The position numbers and the translations under genes were made by a program. A DNA stretch of 64,000 bases, from contig NC_079490.1 of assembly GCF_020520425.1 (NCBI RefSeq), positions 2,170,001 through 2,234,000 on the forward strand, written 5' to 3'. This DNA is from Spinacia oleracea. Taxonomy: Eukaryota; Streptophyta; Magnoliopsida; Caryophyllales; Amaranthaceae. A model generated the notes under the pieces. It saw nothing but the letters and a program-made list of their open reading frames with translations, was not told the DNA's origin and searched no databases. Positions 56,231 through 64,000 of this stretch are shown piece by piece (the stretch's first letter is position 1; every line of letters begins with the position of its first letter).

Positions 56231-57179
56231 AAGTGGTGAATGGGAATGAAAATAATTTTACCGATGTACCCTTATTTGTTTAAATTGTTTTAATAAGTAA
56301 GACACTGAATTAGAAATAACCAATTTATCTATCATTAATTATTTTTTATTTGGAGAATATTTATAAACCCTATTTTGATTATAGGTGTCTACCAGATTTC
56401 ATACAAATTAATATTTAGATTATAAATCATGCATCGCACGGGTAATATACTAGTTGTCTTTTATAAGGAAATGTTGTTTTATTATTCCATTTTCACAAAA
56501 ATAAATAAAAATATGTGTAATTGTTGTGAGCCAATAGAATTTCAAAGAATAAAAGTGTCAAATCATTAATCCATTCAAATTTAAACCAACCAATAAGATT
56601 ATAATGTCTTTTATTGGTAAACCAACAGAATTACAAGATTAAAAATACAAAGAGGCGATTAAAAAGGAAAGAAAAGAAATGGAAAGATCAATTTGAGACA
56701 CCTTAAAAGAAATAGCTTCATTCTTCTCTTTTCAAATTCAATTTATTTATTTTCCTTTTAAAGTTTCATCTTCATCCATTTACAACTTGTCGTTTTAAAC
56801 AGAAGTATCTTCCATTCACATACGTAGTGCTACTTATATAAACAGATCGATGAATCTTCTTTGTCTTATCAAATTCTGTAGATATCAAGGATTCTAAATA
56901 TTATAGTGACCAAAATATTAGTTTAAAGTTCTTTTGTATTTTGAATTTAATGAGATGTCTTGAATTGTCCTGCTTATAATTTAGATATCTGGAATCTTTG
57001 CCTTCTATTCATTTGATTACTTATTCCCGTTGTCCCTTAATACTCGATCAGTTTTGACTTTTTTGCACTATTCACATATTTCACTTTGACACTATTTTAT
57101 TTCTAGTATATGAAAATAAATGTTAGTATATAATATATTGTTGACTTTATCTTAATATAAATTTTCTTTATTTTATTAG

Positions 57180-57293
<114 letters not shown>

Positions 57294-57353
57294 AATTTTA
57301 AGGTGTTAAAAGTTAAAAAATCCTTAAAATAAAGTCATACCAAATACTTAATA

Positions 57354-57610
57354 CTTCCTCTGTTTTTATTTACATGACAGAATTGGATTATGGACATTAT
57401 TCATACAATCGTCTTTGACTTCATTTTGTGATTTATCTTTAAGAAAAAACATAGTCGTATGTAGTCTTATTAGATTCGTCTCAATAAATAATTTTAAATA
57501 TCAAATTTTTATAATTTTTTCTTATCCATAATTGAAGATATTAGTGTTTGAAATCGTGCATTGGCAAACGTGTCTAAATAATTGTGTCATTTAAAAAAGA
57601 ACGGAGGAAG
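57354..57610. mobile_element. Stowaway-like MITE (257 bp), family member 1
   Basis: Ends CTTCCTCTGTTTTTATTTAC and AAAAAGAACGGAGGAAG, TA flanks. Very similar to 58690-58947. Confidence 0.87.
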
Positions 57611-57849
57611 TATATGTTTACTGAATTAATGTCATGCTAAATTGTGTTTTTAACTTTTTGGCGGAATGATAATAAAGCCATACCAAAAATTATTTAAAAT
57701 ACATCCGTATTAAAAATTCACTAAAATAAGCTATAACAAAAAGTACGGTAGTATATTTTTTGATATTATTATTATATACGTATACAAAATAATCCTCTTC
57801 GATGAGATTTTTATTCAACTTGTTGTTCGACAAGAAGCTTATATCTAAC

Positions 57850-58175
57850 ACAAATTCTTATTTACAATAGGTGTACAATAAATATTGTACACCAAAGTAA
57901 AAGTTAACTCAAAATGCTTAAAAGTTAAGCTTATATATGTAAAAGTTATGTATTTTTTAGTGATAAATTTTTTGATTTTAGTAAAACTTATTTCTTTAAA
58001 ATGACAAATAATGTATAAAATTAATCATTTAACCCTTTAAAATGTTTATCTATCAACTTTTTTATTACTAATATAAAAGTTAATCAAAACTAGGTTAAAG
58101 TTACAAAATATTGAGTAAAAGTTATCTTGGTGTACAATAAATTTATTGTACACCTAGTGCGCACAAGACCTTTTG
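57850..58175. mobile_element. Short MULE-like element, copy 2
   Basis: Homologous over its length to 31874-32172. Perfect 10-bp flanks TATATCTAAC (57840-57849, 58176-58185). The interior has repeated GTAAAAGTTA words and paired GTGTACAATAAAT palindromes near both ends. Confidence 0.8.
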
Positions 58176-58302
58176 TATATCTAACTATGATTTACGAGAC
58201 AACATGTTGTGTAGACTGTGTCAGTTTCCGATAAATGATTTTTTTTTTTTTTTTTTGGTACAGTAGAAAACTCTAAGTTTACTACAAAGAAGTTAGTAGT
58301 TA

Positions 58303-58676
58303 CTCCCTCTGTTTCTTTTTGTTTGTTACGTTTGAACTTTTGCACGTTTATTAACGTACAATAAATATTCTTTTTCTTTTTATTAAAAAAATAAACCCAA
58401 GTAAAACCTCAATCCACTAATCATTACAACAACCAATAAGATTGTTTTATTTATAAAATGAACCAATAATGGAAAATCACAAAGATTGCTAACTTAACAT
58501 GCTTGGGAAATTGTAAATAAATTTAATGAGTTGAAAAAATTGAACCAATTAAAATTAAAAGATGGCAAAAAAAATGATAGTATAATAAGTTTATAAAAGT
58601 AAAGATTTTCTCATGTAACAAACATTGTGAAACACCTTAAAAGGAATACGTAACAAACAAAAAGAAACGGAGGGAG
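58303..58676. mobile_element. Stowaway-like MITE (374 bp)
   Basis: Ends CTCCCTCTGTTTCTTTTTG and CAAAAAGAAACGGAGGGAG, TA flanks; the inverted match extends through TTTGTTACG / CGTAACAAA. Confidence 0.9.
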
Positions 58677-58689
58677 TAATTGTTATGTA

Positions 58690-58947
58690 CTTCCTCTGTT
58701 CTTATTTACATGACACAATGGGGTTTTAGACACTATTCACACAAACACCTTTGACTTCCTTTTGTGGTTTATACATAAGTAAAAACATAGTCGTGTGCGG
58801 TCTTATTAGATTCGTATCAGTAAATATTATTTAAATATCAACTTTTTATAATTTTTTCCGATACACAATTAAATATATTAATGTTTGAAATCGTGCATTG
58901 GCAAACGTGCCTAAACAATTGTGTCATTTAAAAAAGAACGGAGGAAG
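58690..58947. mobile_element. Stowaway-like MITE (258 bp), family member 2
   Basis: Ends CTTCCTCTGTTCTTATTTAC and AAAAAGAACGGAGGAAG, TA flanks. Confidence 0.87.
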
Positions 58948-60111
58948 TATATTTTAATGTGCCGGCAGCTTAAGCCATTAGCGTATCTGCGTGTTGATGG
59001 AATGTTGTTATAATATTTATCTTTGATTTGTAGTTTTAAAATATTAATGTTTCGTAATTTTAGCAATATATAATTAAGTGTTATCTTTCTTATCTCAACA
59101 TTAAGTTATAAAATCGTTCTACGTAGTATGACTTCTAATTTGGATCAAATAAAACGTGTTGCTGTTGTAAATAGTACAGGGTAGACGGTTTACAGTTATA
59201 AACTGTTTGGATTTAACGTGTTACAGTTTTAAACAGTTCGAGTTATAATTGGTTAAGGTTGAACGAGTTAGGTTGTATACGGTAAGGGTTGAAAGAGTTT
59301 AGGTTGTAAATGGTCTGGATTAAATGGGTTTTCTTGGGTTGGCACGATTCGGATTAAATCGTATCGGGTCATTAACGGATTTCGGATTCATTCGGTTCGG
59401 GAAGAAACAATTTGTTATCAGGTTTCACGTATTAATCTAGTTAATATTTTCAATCGATTCGTGTTGAATATAATCAGATCGGATAAATTTCGAGTAACAG
59501 CTTGCGGGTTATTAACGGTTTGAGTTCTAAACGACCGGACTAACTCAACGGTTTCAACAATTTGGGATGAGAATTGAAAGCTCTAAGTATAGGATCTTAA
59601 CTCAAAAGGAAAACTAAACTCAACTCAAGTTCCCTTAGTGGCAGGATTGGTAAAGGAAAACTTAACTCAAATTGCCCTTAGTGAAGATTGAACTCTTGTA
59701 CATCATAGGAAAGTTGCATATGCACCATATGGCCTCAACACAGCCTTGCAAGAAGGCCCGGCAACAGCAGGCCCGCTACAAGGGAAGGGAACGCTTCAGC
59801 CTTCAACAGAAGAAAGAAGATTAATCCCCACCTATAGGGCTATAGGTCAATGAACCTGGCCAAATTTAGGGGTGGTAGTTCAGCTCAATGAGTACGGTCC
59901 AGGTTTGATTTTGTGTCGATGTCGGGTTGTGAAAAAAAATATATATATATTGCTACAAAATAGGATATATATATTATATGGGTCAAATCGGATTGATTTC
60001 AGGTCATTTGGGTTCAATTCAGATCGATTTTTTCCCGTTTACTTCAGGTCAGGTTCCCTGTCAGTTCAGATCGGATTCGAGTTGGGTTATCAGGTCGGAT
60101 CAGAGACTACC
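58948..60111. other. Gene-free region with TTCGGAT/CGGGT-type degenerate repeats
   Basis: 59160-59530 is built from loose GGTTTA, AACGGTTT and ATTCGG words; 59995-60105 from TCAGGTC, TTCAGATCGG words. No gene seen; 59740-59815 is locally GC-richer without a recognisable product. Confidence 0.5.
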
Positions 60112-60402
60112 AGCCTAAACAAAAGTTCCAAACCTGAAACCACTAAGCTAGTGTCGGGCCTGAAAATCAGGTCTAAAATCTGCCCAAACCCACCAAAATT
60201 CGGGCCAAGCTCATGTTGTTCAAGTTGAACATGGCCAAATTCTAGAAGTTCCAAACCTGAATCCACTAAGCTCGTGTCAGGCCCGAAAATCGAGTCTAAA
60301 TATATACCCAAAGCCCAAACCCAACAAAATTTCGGGCCAGGATCGTTGTTCAGGTTGAACATGGCCAAATTCAAGAAGTCTCAAACCTGAAACCACTAAG
60401 CT
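60112..60402. repeat. Tandem repeat, about 125-bp unit, 2.3 copies
   Basis: Units begin near 60121, 60246 and 60380 with (T)(C/T)CAAACCTGAA(A/T)CCACTAAGCT. They share CAGG/TCAGGCC..GAAAATC and GTTGAACATGGCCAAATTC. The interior has the GGGCC words of the GC-rich families. Confidence 0.8.
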
Positions 60403-60768
60403 CATGCCTCAGGGAATAGACCAAAACACCCTGCTGAAAGAAATTTGATGAAAATAGTAGAACACCAAACACCTTCCTGAAAGACTTCGAGGCAAAACCA
60501 AAACCCTAAATAACAAATAAAAACAAAAAGGAAAAGGAAAAGACTGATTTTGCTGAAATCAACAGAAAGGGGGAATTAAAAGATTAACTAGTAAGTAGTC
60601 CTCATAAAGAATGGCTCTTTTAAATAAAAAGACCAAATCCAGCAACCATATAACAAAACTGCAAGATTCCAGAGATGGTTTCTCTTAAAGCAAAATGGAC
60701 ATTACTACAAAAGCCAAAACACCGATATAAATAAAACCTATTAACTCAATAACCTAAAATAAAAGACA
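60403..60768. repeat. Copy of the PPR-gene 3' flank placed downstream of RPS2
   Basis: Collinear with 28895-29275 (and 21530-21925, 23500-23900). Shared blocks include TAAAGAATGGCTCTTT, AAAGACCAAATCCAGCAA, CATATAACAAAACTGCAAGA and CCTATTAACTCAAT. In both places it sits at the 3' end of a minus-strand gene, stopping 2-3 bp from the PPR stop and about 35 bp from the RPS2 stop. Confidence 0.85.
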
Positions 60769-60800
60769 GTTTTTTGTTTGCTCATTCATGTGAAAAAAGC

Positions 60801-63611
60801 TTAGGCTTCGGCCCTGTCAACATCTTCGATCAAGGCTACCTTGGCGGTTGGCTTGGAGAGGAAGTCTGTGTGCTCCTGGAATGGTGACTTGGTGAAGCGG
60901 GTTTCTTTCCATAGATCGGGGGTCAGGAAAGAGTAGGTCTTCAATAGACAATCGAAGGTTGCCTGCGAAAAGGAAAAGGTATAAGCAACAATTTAGCTAA
61001 GAAAAATATAACTGGAAAATACAATTTAGCTAAGGAAAAGGTATAAGCAACAATGAGGATTGCACAACAAAAATATAAGTGGAATCTCAATGGCACATGA
61101 GAAATAAATACATGAAAAGGTTAATGAAGGCAAGGTTGAAGTATTAGAATATAAACAAACGGAATAAAAGTTTTCGGTATGAAGAGGTGAAGTTGTTATT
61201 TCATTCGATACACAGAGAAGAAGAAGCATTTAACACTAATGCAAGTTACTTGGTGACAATGCAATAATATATTCATAAATCAAATGAGACTAAAAGGTAT
61301 AAGAACAGAGTAACTTGGAATAGCATATCATCAAATGACCAACCAAGCACGGGATAAAGATTTAAAACCAGACAAAACATAACATGTTTGCCATGCCACT
61401 GATGGTCTAATATGATCCAGATAAGTCTATGAAAACATGAAGTTTGATTATGCACTTCAATAGGCACACGAATAAGTGCCTCAAAGAACCATGAGATAAC
61501 ATAAGAAGTTTTCCATTGATAATTTAATATGATCCAGATAATTCTATTAAATGCAACATGAAGTTTGATTAAGCACTTCAATAGGCACACAAATAAGTGA
61601 ATAAGTGCCTCAAAGAACACCCAATGCAAGTTACTTGGTGACAATGCTATATACCATACATTAACGACACAGAAAAGTATTAGAACAGGGTACTTGAAAT
61701 AGAATATCATCAAATGACCAACCAAGCACGAGATAAAGATTTAAAACCAGACAAAACATAACAAGTTTGCCATGCCACTGATGATCTAATATGATCCAGA
61801 TAAGAGTGTGAAATGCAACATGAAGTTTGATTATGCACTTCAATAGGCACACGAATAAGTGCCTCGAAGAACCAAGAGATAACATAACAAGTTTTCCATT
61901 GATAATTTAATATGATCCAGATAATTCTATTGAATGCAACATGAAATTTGATTAAGCACTTCAATAGGCACACAAATAAGTGAATTAAGGGCCTCAGAGA
62001 ACCATGAGATAACAATTCAACTTCACTGCATGAAGCCTATAAATCTGTCCTTAAGATATCCAAGTTACCCAGAAGAGAGCCAATCATTGAAATCATAAAA
62101 ATTAACAATTACCATGTATATGCTACCACCCAATTCTTCAAGTACATGGACCATGGTGAAGGTATACAAATTGACAAGAAAAACAAAAACTTCCATTCAA
62201 TTCACAACCACAAAACCAAGCATCAAGTGACCAAGTCAACATCTTTTTCCCACATGACCATAAAAACTAACAATTCCAATGGACATGCTACCACCCAATT
62301 CTTCAAGTCCATAGACCATGGTGAAGGTAAACTCATTGACAAGAAAAACTTCTATTCACAACCACAGAACCAAACATCACGTGACCAAGTTAATATCTTT
62401 TCCCAAATAACCATAGATCACGGGTAACAATACAAACTAACAAACAAAGAGGATGTACAGTAGCAATTCGCATAATCAAAGTGTGCATCATGAGAAAGTA
62501 ACAATGAGCCAAAAACTAGATATATTTACACTATATATTTATGAACCTGTACTCCGTATAAGACCAAGAAAACTAGCTGTATTTATATTTACACTATAAG
62601 ACCGCAAAGAGATTCCAGTAAACTACATTCATAAACTCACTGTACATTGTAATTTTTCCAATTTCCAGTATACACTTGCGACTATCATCAATTTGAGAAC
62701 ATTTCAGGTTAGGAAATCAAAAAATATTGAAAATTATCATGCAAACAGTATCAGATCATCTAAGAAAATACCAATTAGCAATTTAATCAATGCTGATCCT
62801 CATACTAGTCATAATCAGAGATCAATAGATTAACAAACAATTAAACTAAGCAGCCAAATCCAATCAAAAGCAGATCAATCAATAACCTTTAATCCAACCA
62901 AAAATAGAATAAACAAAATCGATGAATTTCCAAAAATTATACCTTAACAAAGTTACCAAGAGTCTTGGTAGACCCACGAGATGAGGTAAAAACATCATCA
63001 ATACCAGCAAACTGAAGAACCTTCTTAGGAACCCTAGCAGCAACAATACCAGCACCACGAGGAGCAGGCACCATTCTAACGGTAACGGAACCACATTTAC
63101 CGGTCACCTTACACGGCACTGTATGTGGCTTCCCAATCTTATTCCCCCAGAAACCTCTCCTCACCGGAATAACACTCAGCTTAGCCAATATGATTCCACC
63201 ACGAATCGCCGTCGCAACTTCTTTGGAGCACTTAACGCCGAGACCGACGTGACCGTTACCGTCACCGACGACAACGAAAGCCTTGAACCTGGTTCTCTGT
63301 CCAGCCCTAGTTTGCTTCTGAACAGGCATGATCTTCATCACCTCATCCTTTAGGTTTCCGAGGAGTTCATCGATGATTTGATGCTCCTTGATTGGGAGAG
63401 AGTGGAGGTAGATCTGCTCCACTGAGGTGATACGTTTGTCTCTCACGAGTCGGCCGAGTTTTGTGACTGGCACCCATTTTTCTTCCTCGTCACGGCGGCC
63501 AGCACGACGGCGACCACGACCGCGGTCTCCTCTTCCACGGTCTCCACCTCTGCCACCACGGTCACCGAAGCCGCGGCCGAATCCACCTCGCTCTCCGCCT
63601 CTTTCTGCCAT
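60801..63611 (-). CDS. RPS2: Cytosolic 40S ribosomal protein uS5 (S2), two exons
   Basis: Exons 63611-62943 and 60962-60801, GT-AG in phase, 276 residues, the usual eukaryotic uS5 length. The N-terminus is an RGG-rich tail (residues 4-38). It is followed by the S5 RNA-binding domain ([40 protein letters not shown]) and the C-terminal S5 domain ([49 protein letters not shown]). Exon 2 supplies [18 protein letters not shown] and the tail ending DVDRAEA. uS5 sits at the mRNA entry side of the small subunit. The intron is 1.98 kb with two tandem-repeat blocks. Promoter motifs of plant ribosomal protein genes lie upstream. Confidence 0.96.
61328..61996. repeat. Tandem duplication (about 370-bp unit) in the RPS2 intron
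   Basis: Blocks 61328-61630 and 61697-61996 share CAAATGACCAACCAAGCACG, TGCCATGCCACTGATG and AAGCACTTCAATAGGCACAC. Each also contains an internal repeat of about 120 bp (ATATGATCCAGATAA occurs twice per block). Confidence 0.85.
62110..62405. repeat. Tandem duplication (about 155-bp unit) in the RPS2 intron
   Basis: Two units sharing GCTACCACCCAATTCTTCAA, GACCATGGTGAAGGTA and TTGACAAGAAAAAC; about 85% alike by eye. Confidence 0.8.
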
Positions 63612-63619
63612 GTTTTGGG

Positions 63620-63762
63620 GTTAGGGTTTTGTTTGAGGTTGAGGTTTTCTGATTCTAGGGTTTGAGTGAGAGAAGTGGGAAAATAAAGGGTTGTGATTTT
63701 ATATACGGAAACGGAGTTTGATGTTGGGTTGCATAATTTAAGGCCCATCCAACTATTGGGCT
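63620..63762 (-). promoter_or_regulatory. RPS2 promoter: telo-boxes, TATA box, site II motifs
   Basis: On the minus strand: AAACCCTAA at 63628-63620 and AAACCCTAG at 63662-63654 (telo-box type, in the leader), TATATAAAA at 63705-63697, TGGGCC at 63747-63742 and AGCCCA at 63762-63757 (site II type). This combination is typical of plant ribosomal protein genes, supporting coordinated growth-linked expression. Confidence 0.75.
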
Positions 63763-64000
63763 ATTAAAACCCAATACAAAGGTCCATTACAAATATTCGT
63801 AACATTAAGTCATTAACTAATGTTTTGTATTATCAAAAAAATAACTAATTGTTGTTCTCCTCTTTCGGTATGTTCTGATTTTTCTAGTTTATGGTCTGAT
63901 TTGATTTGATTGTTTTATGTGAGTGACTTTTGATTATTCTTGTTTTTAATCTGGTCTAAAATTTTATGGGCTAATATTGTCTGATATGGTTTTCTGAAAA
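63763..64000. other. Upstream flank of RPS2, AT-rich
   Basis: No coding sequence or repeat recognised up to the window end. Confidence 0.5.

Larger units (their letters stand above)
54145..56453. mobile_element. Possible non-autonomous Helitron
   Basis: The 3' side ends GCATCGCACGGGTAATATAC then TAG, followed by T, like plant Helitron 3' ends (CTAG before T). The left boundary is uncertain: ACTATACTAAAAGATAGG at 54145 resembles the TCTATACTA-type 5' end with one base changed. No Rep/helicase coding. Only a candidate. Confidence 0.35.

Noticed and set aside
61273-62015. Three similar minus-strand open frames with repeated hydrophobic segments
   Set aside because: They arise from the tandem repeat in the RPS2 intron; their likeness to each other reflects the DNA repeat, and they match no known protein.

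Overview
This is nuclear DNA from a flowering plant. The genes are split by GT-AG introns, and five encode recognisable plant proteins: a chloroplast beta-amylase, TFIIB, a P-class PPR protein, a Tat-lineage LTR retrotransposon polyprotein and ribosomal protein uS5. The background is AT-rich and dense in MITEs. Frequent TACGGAGTA/TACTCCGTA words and many GGCCCGG islands fit a eudicot, possibly Caryophyllales, but that placement is a guess.

Layout: (1) 281-1087, last exon of a BAM1-type beta-amylase (+). (2) 3223-4809, an uncharacterised two-exon gene (-) with an expanded in-frame repeat made of GC-rich mobile DNA. (3) 7014-10981, complete seven-exon TFIIB (+). (4) 13935-31599, a cluster built by segmental duplication. 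A ten-exon secreted beta-propeller-like gene (+, 13935-20920) and a PPR gene like Arabidopsis At2g37230 (-, 29278-31599) were once convergent neighbours. Their shared 3' portion is now present three times, leaving two broken propeller copies and two PPR 3' fragments. Different transposons hit different copies, so the paralogues supply empty sites. (5) 33870-35780, a LINE whose 5' half is inverted, with a perfect 16-bp target-site duplication. (6) 36945-39554, a two-exon membrane protein gene (-). (7) 42310-51270, an almost complete Tat-type Ty3/gypsy element read on the minus strand, nested in a Stowaway MITE. On its other strand it carries a spliced antisense gene with its own TATA box. (8) 51480-60400, gene-free AT-rich DNA with five further Stowaway-like MITEs, a possible Helitron, a 110-bp TA microsatellite and repeats. 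(9) 60801-63611, RPS2/uS5 (-) with telo-box and site II promoter motifs.

The host genes have housekeeping or organelle roles (plastid starch breakdown, Pol II initiation, organelle RNA processing, translation) and show no common pathway. The novel material lies in how mobile and duplicated DNA has remodelled them: a transposon-derived repeat read as protein, a duplicated splice acceptor, a triplicated promoter, a 3'-flank sequence shared by two unrelated genes, and an antisense gene inside a retrotransposon. All exon junctions were placed by eye from GT-AG sites and frame continuity, without transcript data.
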